Shown: piece after piece, positions 1-7,024 of the stretch
Layout: every line of letters starts with the position of its first letter
How positions within the stretch are numbered: the first letter of the stretch is position 1
Assembly: GCA_002338615.1 (NCBI GenBank)
Contig: DDIS01000156.1
Coordinates: 1-15,963, forward strand
DNA: 15,963 bases
Source: Proteobacteria bacterium UBA1844
GTDB lineage: Bacteria; Pseudomonadota; Gammaproteobacteria; Steroidobacterales; Woeseiaceae
Direction of reading: 5' to 3'
Program-made: the position numbers and the translations under genes
Notes under the pieces: model-generated
What the model was told of the DNA's origin: nothing
What the model saw: only the letters and a program-made list of their open reading frames with translations
Databases searched by the model: none

Positions 1-43
1 CGTGGCTGTCCTTTTGTTTCTTTTTCGAATACGTGGGTGTCCT
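1..43. repeat. Paired 12-bp repeat motif, copy A
   Basis: Two near-identical 12-mers lie here in direct orientation: CGTGGCTGTCCT at 1-12 and CGTGGGTGTCCT at 32-43, start to start 31 bp. The second is preceded by a TTCGAATA context that resembles the TTGAATC context of the related pair at 2094-2129. The pair sits just beyond the end of ccmI. It may be a fragment of a dispersed repeat or part of something cut off by the window edge. No function is assigned. Confidence 0.45.
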
Positions 44-85
44 GTAATCAAAACTCTGTCTTTAATGTCTCTACCTCGTCATTGT

Positions 86-1090
86 CTAGCGAACTTCTTC
101 ACTGATGGACATGTTGAGCGAGTCTTGTTCTGACGGTTGCACAATCGCGGATCCATACCAGTCGCCGGGGCCCTCCGTTGGTGAGCCGCTCGCCGATGCG
201 CGCACGAGCAGCTCAAATCTGGGAAATGCCGACAAGAGGCGGCCCGGAATCATTGCATCCTGGTCACCTAGCGCAACGGAGCCCGGCAAATCGGACAGCA
301 GTCTTCGTGTGACGGCAATAGGCGGCGATGGCTGCTTCGGGTCGCGCGCAATAACAAACACGCTCGCATTTTCAGGCAACGCGGTGCGCGCATCGTCGGA
401 AACGGAAATTGCGACAGTTACTATCGGTCCCTGGCTTGGCGCTGGGTCAGCCGTCGTACCCGCGGCAGACGGCGGCGTTTCTCCGCGCCAGGTTGCGATA
501 CGAGCAACAATGATCGCGCGAACTTCCTCGGGTGGATTCGTCGCCAACAATCGTTCCCAGCGATCCGCCGCCAACGCAGGATCTCCCCTGTTAAACGCGC
601 CGATACCCGCCCAAAACAGCGCCTCGGGATGATTCGGCGCCAGCGCCAATGCATTCTCAAATACAGCGATGGCCTGCTGCGACAACTGTTGGCCGCCGGC
701 CTGCGCCAGCGCAACACCGAGGCTCACAAGCGTTTCTGCATTGGATGCGTCTTCAAGTTGAACCGCTTTCTCGTAGGCTTCAATCGCTCCCGAATAGTTA
801 CCGAGCGTCATATACGAGCGGCCCAGCATCTTCCAGCCATTGAGATTGTCTGGCTGCTGCTCAAGGCGCTCAACCAGCGCCGCGACCATCGCACCAACAT
901 CCGGCTGTTGTCCGGCACCGGAAGGTACATCGGGACTGCCTTTGTAATGATAAACGCCGGCGGACAAGCCCACGACAAATACAACTGTAGATCCGGTCAC
1001 CAGAATCGTGCGTGGCAAGCTGCGAGTGAGTGGCAGAATGGCAAAGCCGACCGCGAGCAGGCACATCAGCGCCAAAATTACCCAAAGCAT
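86..1090 (-). CDS. ccmI: Cytochrome c maturation protein CcmI (apocytochrome chaperone)
   Basis: CcmI holds apocytochrome c in the periplasm and delivers it to the CcmF/CcmH heme-ligation complex. The 334-residue protein has two N-terminal membrane helices (about residues 1-20 and 28-46). A TPR region follows (about 65-185, with alternating helices such as the stretch around GWKMLGRSYMTLGNYSGAIE). The C-terminal periplasmic domain (about 222-330) has the usual family features, including SVSDDARTALPENASVFV and an IPGRLLS segment. The ATG at 1090 lies 3 nt after the ccmH stop, and a GAGG ribosome binding site sits about 9 nt upstream inside the end of ccmH, so it is probably translated from the operon mRNA. 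It is the last gene of the operon in the window. Length is usual for a fused CycH-type CcmI. Identification is firm from the domain layout and position. Confidence 0.93.
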   Translation of the reverse strand: MLWVILALMCLLAVGFAILPLTRSLPRTILVTGSTVVFVVGLSAGVYHYKGSPDVPSGAGQQPDVGAMVAALVERLEQQPDNLNGWKMLGRSYMTLGNYSGAIEAYEKAVQLEDASNAETLVSLGVALAQAGGQQLSQQAIAVFENALALAPNHPEALFWAGIGAFNRGDPALAADRWERLLATNPPEEVRAIIVARIATWRGETPPSAAGTTADPAPSQGPIVTVAISVSDDARTALPENASVFVIARDPKQPSPPIAVTRRLLSDLPGSVALGDQDAMIPGRLLSAFPRFELLVRASASGSPTEGPGDWYGSAIVQPSEQDSLNMSISEEVR

Positions 1091-1093
1091 GAT

Positions 1094-1540
1094 TTAACCT
1101 CGCGCCGCCGCGTCGTCACTGTCAGAGGAGGCCGCCACATCGTCGATAGGCAAGCTCATGCGCCGCCTCAGAATCATGATCAGCATGACCGCACCTCCCA
1201 GCAATAACAGGGCTGGGGCCAGCCACAGAATCAGGGTCTTGCCTGATGCACGTGGCCGGTACAGCGTGAATTCGCCGTAGCGATCGACCAGGAAATCATA
1301 GACCTCGGCATCTGTTTTACCTTCCCCGATCAAACGGCGAATTTCGCGCCGCAGGTCCGCGGCAAGAAATGCGTTCGAATCCTTGATCGTCTGGTTTTGG
1401 CACTTGACGCAACGAACCTCGCCAATAATCTTCTCGTAGCGCGCCTGCAGCACAGGGTCGTCAAACGCTACTTGTGTATCGATGGCCAGCGCCGGAAGCG
1501 CGATACCGAGTGCCACGAGAACCATTAGAATTTTTTTCAC
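1094..1540 (-). CDS. ccmH: Cytochrome c maturation thiol-reducing protein CcmH
   Basis: CcmH is a membrane-anchored periplasmic thiol oxidoreductase that reduces the CXXCH cysteines of apocytochrome c before heme ligation. With the GTG start at 1540 it is 148 residues: a signal/anchor sequence (VKKILMVLVALGIALPALA), the family active site LRCxxCQNQ in the form VRCVKCQNQ (C44 and C47), then a helical domain and a C-terminal membrane helix (about residues 106-126). The GTG is chosen because it overlaps the ccmG stop as GTGA, is preceded by GGAAAG about 7 nt upstream, and gives a proper Lys-Lys signal peptide. A longer open frame up to 1678 lies inside ccmG and is unlikely to be used. This is the short form; the TPR part is the separate gene ccmI. 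Confidence 0.93.
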   Translation of the reverse strand: MKKILMVLVALGIALPALAIDTQVAFDDPVLQARYEKIIGEVRCVKCQNQTIKDSNAFLAADLRREIRRLIGEGKTDAEVYDFLVDRYGEFTLYRPRASGKTLILWLAPALLLLGGAVMLIMILRRRMSLPIDDVAASSDSDDAAARG

Positions 1541-2067
1541 AATGCACTTTCCGCAGATTTGATCTTCGGCAAGAAGTCCCGCTCCCAGGCCGCAGGCGAC
1601 AAGGGCCCCAGATGCTTGTAAAGGACAGTGCCGTGTGCATCGAGGAGAAAGGTTTCGGGCGCACCATAGACACCCCAATCGATTCCAACCCGCCCATCCT
1701 CGTCGAAACCGGAAGCGACGTACGGGTCACCGTATTGCTCCAGCCAGCGAGCGGCGTCGGCGCGTGAGTCGCGCCAGTTGATTCCGTAAATAGGTACCTG
1801 CCCGCTTTTCGCCAGCTGCATCAGGTAGGCATGCTCTTCACGACAGCCCACACACCAGGTCGCCCAGACATTGACAAGGGCAATTTTGCCCTTGATGTCA
1901 GCGAGGCTGATGTTCTGGTCCGGGTTTTCAAGTGTTGGTAAATCAAATGCGGGTGCTGCCTTGTTGAGGAACGGCGACGGCAGTTCACTCGGGTCCTTCC
2001 GCAGGCCCATGGAAAGCACCAAAACAAGACCGACGAACGCGACAATCAGAACCACGTAGCGCGCCAT
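1537..2067 (-). CDS. ccmG: Thiol:disulfide interchange protein CcmG/DsbE
   Basis: CcmG is a periplasmic, membrane-tethered thioredoxin-like reductase that works with CcmH to keep apocytochrome cysteines reduced. The 176-residue protein has one N-terminal helix (about residues 4-21) and a thioredoxin fold with the active site WCVGC (W71, C72, C75). The cis-proline region YGAPETF follows, with P137. The family's acidic groove residues fit the CREEH context after the active site. The ATG at 2067 shares one base with the ccmF stop (TGATG), indicating coupled translation. The stop overlaps the ccmH GTG start. Length and motifs are typical, with nothing missing. Confidence 0.95.
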   Translation of the reverse strand: MARYVVLIVAFVGLVLVLSMGLRKDPSELPSPFLNKAAPAFDLPTLENPDQNISLADIKGKIALVNVWATWCVGCREEHAYLMQLAKSGQVPIYGINWRDSRADAARWLEQYGDPYVASGFDEDGRVGIDWGVYGAPETFLLDAHGTVLYKHLGPLSPAAWERDFLPKIKSAESAL

Positions 2068-4064
2068 CAGCGGTTCTCCGTTGCCAGCTTGCCCGTGGAT
2101 GTCCTGGATCTTGAATCCGTGGGTGTCCTTGATTCGGCGAGTTCACGTCGAGTCACGCGGTAGCGGCGGTCGCTTGCCGCGAGCAGGCCACCGAACGCCA
2201 TGATCAACGCACCGAGCCAGATGAACCTGACGAGCGGCTTGTACTGGACGCGCACGCTCCAGGCATCGCCGCCAATCTGATCGCCCATCGAGATCAGCAG
2301 GTCCCGGTCGATGCCCTGCAAAATACCGGCCTCGGTAAGCCAGCTTTTCTGCACCAGGTACTGCCGCTTCTGCGGCCGCACCTGGCCCACAAATTCACCA
2401 TCGCGACGGATATCGACAACGGCTTCCCGCGCGATGTAGTTCGGCCCATCGACGTCAATCAGATCACGTAACTCGAAGGTGTAGGCGCCCGCATCAACAC
2501 TGTCGCCCGGTTTGAGCGACTGATCGGTTTCAATACTGAACGCCGATACAACCGTAACGCCGAGTACAAACACACCCACGCCGAAATGCGCAACAGACAT
2601 GCCCAACGCGGCACGCGTGATTGCAGGCGTGCCCCGCGCGCGCCGAAAGGAATGCCAGGGCTGGACCAGGGAGCTGCCCATTACCCAGAAAGCTGCCATG
2701 CAGCCGACAAATACCAGCAAGCTCGTTCCACCGTAAACCAGAACCGGCACAACGAGGCCAAGCAGCAACGCGATGAGCGCCGGGACTCGAATCCTGCGCA
2801 TCAGTGGTTCCGCCGCTTGCGTGCGCCATGCCGTATGCATCCCGAGGCCGATCAGGAGCAATAACGGAATCATCGGGATCGCAAACGCAATCTCAAACCA
2901 GGGCTTACCCACGGAGATCTTTCCTGCGCCAAACACATCCGCAATCAGCGGCGCAAGTGTGCCCAGGAACACAAGCGCCGCTGCAATCACGAGCAGCACA
3001 TTATTCAGCAACAAAAATGTTTCACGCGACAAGGGCTTGAAGCCCGCATCGGAATCCAGGCTCGGAGCGCGGATTGCAAACAGCACCAGTGCGGCCAGTA
3101 TCACGATGCCAAGGAACCCGAGTATGAAATAGCCCCGGGTCGGATCGCTCGCAAATGCGTGCACCGAGACGATAATGCCGGAGCGCACGAGGAACGTCCC
3201 GAGAAGGCTCAGAGAAAATGCCGCGATCGCGAGCAACAAGGTCCAGCTTTTGAACAGGCCGCGCTTTTCGGTCACAGCCAGCGAGTGAATCAGCGCGGTG
3301 CCGACCAGCCAGGGCATAAAGGAGGCATTTTCCACCGGATCCCAGAACCACCAGCCGCCCCAGCCCAGTTCATAGTAGGCCCACCAGCTGCCGAGCGCGA
3401 TGCCCACTGTCAGGAACATCCAGGAGATCGTGGTCCAGGGCCGGGTCCAGCGCGCCCAGCTGCGGTCCAGGTTGCCACTGATCATTGCCGCTATCGCAAA
3501 CGCGAAAGCAACGGAAAAGCCGACGTAGCCCATGTACAGCACGGGCGGATGGATCGCGAGGCCGGGATCCTGCAGTAGTGGATTAAGATCTCCGCCATCG
3601 ATCGCAGCCGGTGACAGTCGTGTGAACGGGTTCGAAGTAAGGATGGTGAATAGCAAAAAGCCCGTCGACAGGAAACCCAGAACGCTTAATACCAGGGCCG
3701 AGAAAGAGCTCGGCAAATTACGGCTGAAGGCTGCCACCGCCACAGTCCAGATCGACAATATCAGCACCCACAGCAACAACGATCCCTCGTGTGCGGCCCA
3801 GGTTGCCGACACCTTGTACATGGTCGGCAGCGCGAGCTGAGAGTTTTGTGCGACGTACAAAACGGAAAAATCGTCGGCCAGAAACGACGCGACCAGGCAG
3901 CCAAAGGCAAATGCAATGAAAAGAAACTGGCCAAGGGCAGCGGAACGACTCACCGACATCATGGCCGGGTCACTGCGGAAATAGCCTGCCAACGGAATGA
4001 GCGCCTGGCACAAAGCCAGAGACAAGGCCAATATCAGTGCGAACTGTCCAAGCTCGGGAATCAT
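2067..4064 (-). CDS. ccmF: Heme lyase subunit CcmF
   Basis: CcmF is the large inner-membrane core of the System I holocytochrome c synthase. It takes heme from CcmE and attaches it to apocytochrome c. The 665-residue polytopic protein carries the heme-handling WWD domain WGGWWFWDPVENASFMPWL at about residues 235-253, an upstream WAAHEGSLLLW segment at about 89-99, and about 15 hydrophobic helices. The start is set at the ATG at 4064, which overlaps the ccmE stop as TGATG and gives the family-typical MIPELGQFALILAL. A GTG 12 nt further upstream is open but less likely. The C-terminal tail (last about 25 residues) is Ser/Arg/Thr-rich and is encoded by a short DNA repeat (2094-2129), described separately. 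Confidence 0.96.
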   Translation of the reverse strand: MIPELGQFALILALSLALCQALIPLAGYFRSDPAMMSVSRSAALGQFLFIAFAFGCLVASFLADDFSVLYVAQNSQLALPTMYKVSATWAAHEGSLLLWVLILSIWTVAVAAFSRNLPSSFSALVLSVLGFLSTGFLLFTILTSNPFTRLSPAAIDGGDLNPLLQDPGLAIHPPVLYMGYVGFSVAFAFAIAAMISGNLDRSWARWTRPWTTISWMFLTVGIALGSWWAYYELGWGGWWFWDPVENASFMPWLVGTALIHSLAVTEKRGLFKSWTLLLAIAAFSLSLLGTFLVRSGIIVSVHAFASDPTRGYFILGFLGIVILAALVLFAIRAPSLDSDAGFKPLSRETFLLLNNVLLVIAAALVFLGTLAPLIADVFGAGKISVGKPWFEIAFAIPMIPLLLLIGLGMHTAWRTQAAEPLMRRIRVPALIALLLGLVVPVLVYGGTSLLVFVGCMAAFWVMGSSLVQPWHSFRRARGTPAITRAALGMSVAHFGVGVFVLGVTVVSAFSIETDQSLKPGDSVDAGAYTFELRDLIDVDGPNYIAREAVVDIRRDGEFVGQVRPQKRQYLVQKSWLTEAGILQGIDRDLLISMGDQIGGDAWSVRVQYKPLVRFIWLGALIMAFGGLLAASDRRYRVTRRELAESRTPTDSRSRTSTGKLATENR
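2094..2129. repeat. Paired 12-bp repeat motif, copy B (inside ccmF 3' end)
   Basis: CGTGGATGTCCT (2094-2105) and CGTGGGTGTCCT (2118-2129) are direct repeats with starts 24 bp apart. Flanks also match in part: GGATCTTGAATC before the second unit, and TTGATTC after it. The same motif pair occurs at 1-43. The repeat lies in frame in ccmF and encodes its Ser/Arg/Thr-rich tail. Confidence 0.5.
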
Positions 4065-4531
4065 CAGCTGGTGCACTCCGCGCCATTTTCACGGAGCGCA
4101 GCGGTATTCTCCTCCACATGCTGCGCCATCGATTCGGCGACTTCCGGCGCCATGTAATTCTCATCGTGTTTTGCGAGTACCTCGTCAGCGACGAATACAT
4201 CCTGCTGCATGATTCCATGTGCAACGACACCCTGCCCTTCGCGAAACAAATCTGGCAGAACACCTGTATAGGTCACGGGAATTTCGCAGCGCATATCCGT
4301 GACCAGGAAATGCACATCCAGAGAGCCGTCTGCGCGTTGAACACTGCCATCGACAACCAGCCCGCCAACGCGAAATTTCCGCTCATGCGGATAATCACCG
4401 GCGACTACCTCCGACACGCTGACAAAAAACATCATGTTGTCCCGGAATGCGCGCAAAGTCAGCGCTGCTGCAATCGCAAGACCCAGTACCGCGAGCCCTA
4501 CTGCCAGCATTCTTTGTTGCCGTGCTTTCAC
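4064..4531 (-). CDS. ccmE: Heme chaperone CcmE
   Basis: CcmE is a membrane-anchored periplasmic chaperone that binds heme covalently and transiently and passes it to CcmF. The 155-residue protein has an N-terminal helix (about residues 8-27), an OB-fold beta-barrel, and the heme-binding motif VLAKHDENY, with the covalent His at H122 and Tyr at Y126. A flexible acidic C-terminal tail follows. The start is a GTG at 4531 that overlaps the ccmD stop as GTGA. The stop overlaps the ccmF ATG. All expected residues are present, and this is the classical His-type CcmE rather than the Cys variant. Confidence 0.96.
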   Translation of the reverse strand: MKARQQRMLAVGLAVLGLAIAAALTLRAFRDNMMFFVSVSEVVAGDYPHERKFRVGGLVVDGSVQRADGSLDVHFLVTDMRCEIPVTYTGVLPDLFREGQGVVAHGIMQQDVFVADEVLAKHDENYMAPEVAESMAQHVEENTAALRENGAECTS

Positions 4532-4689
4532 AATCGATCCTCAAGTGCCTTGATTCGAACTTCCACGTCCCGATACACGCGCCGGTACCGACGCCGCGCG
4601 CGCCATTCATTCACTACGATAACAGCCAGTGCCAGTGCGTATGAACTCCACACATACATGCCGTAACCGCCCATCGCGAGTTTTTCCAT
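4528..4689 (-). CDS. ccmD: Small heme exporter subunit CcmD
   Basis: CcmD is a small single-pass membrane protein that joins the CcmABC complex and is needed to release holo-CcmE. The start is the ATG at 4689, which overlaps the ccmC stop as TGATG and gives a 53-residue product beginning MEKLAMGGYGMYVWSSYAL, the usual family N-terminus. One membrane helix (about residues 9-27) is followed by a very basic cytoplasmic segment (RARRRYRRVYR). An upstream GTG at 4731 is open but would run inside ccmC. Confidence 0.9.
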   Translation of the reverse strand: MEKLAMGGYGMYVWSSYALALAVIVVNEWRARRRYRRVYRDVEVRIKALEDRL

Positions 4690-5441
4690 CAGCGCCCACC
4701 TTTTGGCGATAAGACCAGCGCTTTCACCCAACGAGTGCGTTGCTCGCGCTGCAGTACTTCACTGCGAACCCTGCGCAACAACAGGGATACGAACACCAGC
4801 GTTGCGCCGAGAATCATTGCCAGCAACGGGTACAACATCGACGTATCCATTGCGGGTCCACCGGCCCTGACCAACGTAGGGCCCTGGTGCAGCGAACTCC
4901 ACCATTCCACCGAAAAATGTATGACCGGGATATTGACTGCACCCACGAGCGCCAGCACCGCGCTGGCCTTGTCGGCTTTGGCTGTGTCGTCGATCGCGCC
5001 GCGCAATGCCATGTAGCCGATATAGAGGAACAGTAAAATAAGTTCAGACATCAGCCTTGGATCGCCCCACTCCCACCAAGTTCCCCACATCGGGCGGCCC
5101 CAAATCGAGCCGGTAGCAAGCGCCAGAAAGGTAAATGAGGCCCCAATCGGCGCCGCGCTGGCAGCGACGGCATGTGCGAGTTTCATGCGCCAGATGAGGC
5201 CAATGCCACCCGCCACGGCCATTATAACGTAGGCCATCATCGACAGATAAGCGGCCGGCACGTGCAGGTAAATGATCCGATACGCATCCTTTTGCTGATA
5301 GTCCATGGGTGCCAGAAACAAGCCAGCGAAGCTGCCGTAAATCAACAACGCGTAACCCGGCCAGGCGAACCAGGGGATCAGCCCTTTTGCATAACTGAAA
5401 AAATGCGGCGGTGACGCCAGTTTGTGCAGGAAAGTCCACAT
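4689..5441 (-). CDS. ccmC: Heme-handling membrane protein CcmC
   Basis: CcmC binds heme at the periplasmic face and attaches it to CcmE. From the ATG at 5441 the product is 250 residues, six helices, with the WWD-type motif WGTWWEWGDPRL at about residues 119-130. Two candidate axial heme ligands are in the places expected for the family, H60 (YLHVPA) and H185 (SLHQGPT). The open frame extends upstream to 5519 inside ccmB, but the family N-terminus and length fit the start at 5441, 10 nt after the ccmB stop. The end overlaps ccmD. Confidence 0.95.
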   Translation of the reverse strand: MWTFLHKLASPPHFFSYAKGLIPWFAWPGYALLIYGSFAGLFLAPMDYQQKDAYRIIYLHVPAAYLSMMAYVIMAVAGGIGLIWRMKLAHAVAASAAPIGASFTFLALATGSIWGRPMWGTWWEWGDPRLMSELILLFLYIGYMALRGAIDDTAKADKASAVLALVGAVNIPVIHFSVEWWSSLHQGPTLVRAGGPAMDTSMLYPLLAMILGATLVFVSLLLRRVRSEVLQREQRTRWVKALVLSPKGGR

Positions 5442-5451
5442 GAGTGGGATT

Positions 5452-6150
5452 CTACTCGTTACTGATTCGTAATGCGGCAGCCGTTGCAAACGGTGCGAGC
5501 GACAGCGCGCCGACGGCATAGGCCGCCAGGGCGAACAAACCCATTGAATAGGTATCGCCGGCTGCTGACAATGAAACAGTTCTCGCTCCGAAGATTAATA
5601 CCGGCATTGCAAGCGGCAGAATCAGCAAACTGAGCAAAGCCGTGCCACGATGCAGGCCAACCGTCAGAGCGGCCCCTACCGAGCCAAGCAAGCTGAGACT
5701 AACCGTCCCAAGCGTCAGCGCGCTCATCAGCACCCAGATTGTGCCGGCGGGCAGGCGAAATGCCATGGCAAGTGCGGGACTCAAGAGCACCAGCGGCAAG
5801 CCGCTGGTCAGCCAGTGGGCCACGGTCTTGCCAAGCGCGAGTACCACCAATGGTTGCGGACTGGCCAGGAGTTGTTCCAGGCTGCCGTCTGCATGATCCG
5901 AGAGAAACAGGCTATTTAACGATAACAACATCGCGAGCAGAGCCGCGACCCACAGGACGCCAGGTGCGGCGAATGCGAGTTGCTCTTCACTCGGACCCAT
6001 CGCAAGCGGAAACAGCGTGCACACCATGGCAAAGAAAAACAGCGGATTCAGCATATCGCCCGGACGCCTGAGTACCAGCAGCAGTTCCCGTTGCAACGTG
6101 GCACGCAGGCACACAAGCAGGCCGGGTAATTGACCAGCAGCGCCGTTCAT
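5452..6150 (-). CDS. ccmB: Heme exporter membrane subunit CcmB
   Basis: CcmB is the permease-like membrane subunit of the CcmAB ATPase, whose ATP hydrolysis releases holo-CcmE from CcmC. The 232-residue product has about six hydrophobic helices and the family-typical N-terminal segment RELLLVLRRPGDMLNPLFFF. It also contains the conserved LFLSDHADGSLEQLLASP region (about residues 81-98). The ATG at 6150 overlaps the ccmA stop as ATGA. Longer in-frame starts upstream lie inside ccmA and are rejected. Confidence 0.94.
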   Translation of the reverse strand: MNGAAGQLPGLLVCLRATLQRELLLVLRRPGDMLNPLFFFAMVCTLFPLAMGPSEEQLAFAAPGVLWVAALLAMLLSLNSLFLSDHADGSLEQLLASPQPLVVLALGKTVAHWLTSGLPLVLLSPALAMAFRLPAGTIWVLMSALTLGTVSLSLLGSVGAALTVGLHRGTALLSLLILPLAMPVLIFGARTVSLSAAGDTYSMGLFALAAYAVGALSLAPFATAAALRISNE

Positions 6151-6761
6151 TCCAACAAAATCCTCTGCGTTGGTACATCGACCGCCACATCCTGGTGTGC
6201 CGCGAGAACACACAGGCCGCCCGCTTCGATATGGTCACTAATAATACCGGTCAACAGATCCCGGCCTTCGCGGTCGAGATTCGTGAACGGTTCATCCATA
6301 AGCCAGAGCGTAGCCCGAGCGATCAGCATACGCGCCAGGCCGACGCGTCGTTGCTGGCCGGCCGACAGCGACCGAAGGGGTAATTTTTTGAGGCGCAACA
6401 CACCGAGTCGCTCCAGCGCCTCTTCGATGTCACAGTTATTCAGGGGCCGCAGAGTCGATTCGAAGCTCAGATTTTCACTGGCGGTCAGGTCCGGCTTCAT
6501 GCCGACACGATGCGCCATCCAGACGGATGCCGAGAGAAACTCCTGCCGTTGCGAACGCACGGGCATGCCGTTCCACTGGAACTCGCCCGTTTCGAGTTCC
6601 AACAGGCCAATGATGGCTTTGAGCAAGCTGGTTTTACCGCTGCCATTGCGCCCCTCAAGCAGCAACAACTCGCCCGAGCCGAGCGCAAAATTGAGGCCCT
6701 TGAACAGGCAGCGCTCGCCGCGCACGAGCGTCAATTTGTGTGCGCTTAACGTGTTACTCAA
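6147..6761 (-). CDS. ccmA: Heme exporter ATP-binding subunit CcmA
   Basis: CcmA is the cytoplasmic ABC ATPase of the CcmAB complex. The 204-residue protein shows Walker A GRNGSGKT (37-44), the signature LSAGQQ (132-137), Walker B LWLMDEP (152-158) with the catalytic E157, the D-loop NLD, and the switch His H189. The start is an unusual TTG at 6761, supported by a GAGGA ribosome binding site about 9 nt upstream and by the lack of any ATG nearby. It is the first gene of the ccm operon, so transcription must begin in the AT-rich region to its right. No clear sigma-70 promoter with both boxes was found there. Confidence 0.95.
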   Translation of the reverse strand: MSNTLSAHKLTLVRGERCLFKGLNFALGSGELLLLEGRNGSGKTSLLKAIIGLLELETGEFQWNGMPVRSQRQEFLSASVWMAHRVGMKPDLTASENLSFESTLRPLNNCDIEEALERLGVLRLKKLPLRSLSAGQQRRVGLARMLIARATLWLMDEPFTNLDREGRDLLTGIISDHIEAGGLCVLAAHQDVAVDVPTQRILLE

Positions 6762-7024
6762 GGTTTCAGATCCTCGCCACGCCGCAGATAAATATATGGA
6801 ACAATCTCTTTTTCTCTTTTAATTACGTAAAGTTACCCGCGATTTATAATATTCATTCGAGATAATCATCCTGCCTCTTTGAACAATAGAGATTATGCAC
6901 ACGCGCTTTGTATTAGCTGGGGCGCGAACGTAGACTGAACGACCCGGCACAATTTGTACATAACAAAAGGCCGGGATTCAGCAACGTAAATTGCAATCAA
7001 AATACACTTGGCGGTCTCGAACCC
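6762..7024. promoter_or_regulatory. AT-rich divergent intergenic region (ccmA / ATPase-FHA gene)
   Basis: This 263-bp gap separates the ccm operon (left, minus) from the ATPase-FHA gene (right, plus) and must hold both 5' regions. It is clearly richer in A and T than its neighbours. For the plus strand there is a weak candidate promoter, TTGTAT (6908-6913) and TAGACT (6931-6936), spaced 17 bp. For the minus strand, AT-rich runs (TATTATAAA around 6845-6853, a TTACGTAA palindrome near 6822-6829) are present, but no convincing paired boxes. No ORF of useful length was seen. Confidence 0.45.
6943..6975. promoter_or_regulatory. Nested inverted repeat in the divergent region
   Basis: CCCGGC (6943-6948) pairs with GCCGGG (6970-6975). 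Inside it, TTTGT (6953-6957) pairs with ACAAA (6963-6967), the two dyad centres being one base apart. It begins where transcription from the candidate plus-strand promoter at 6908-6936 would start, about 50 nt before the ATPase-FHA start codon. It could be an operator or a leader hairpin. No T-run follows, so it is not a normal terminator. Confidence 0.3.

Noticed and set aside
629..1207. Plus-strand open frame of 192 codons
   Set aside because: It is antisense to ccmI and the end of ccmH and has no domain; it is a shadow of high-GC coding sequence.
6985..7005. Possible FNR/Anr site (minus strand TTGAT-TGCA-ATTTA) near the divergent region
   Set aside because: Only one half matches the TTGAT-N4-ATCAA consensus and it is far from ccmA (about 230 bp). 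Regulation of ccm by FNR is known in some bacteria, but this site does not support it.
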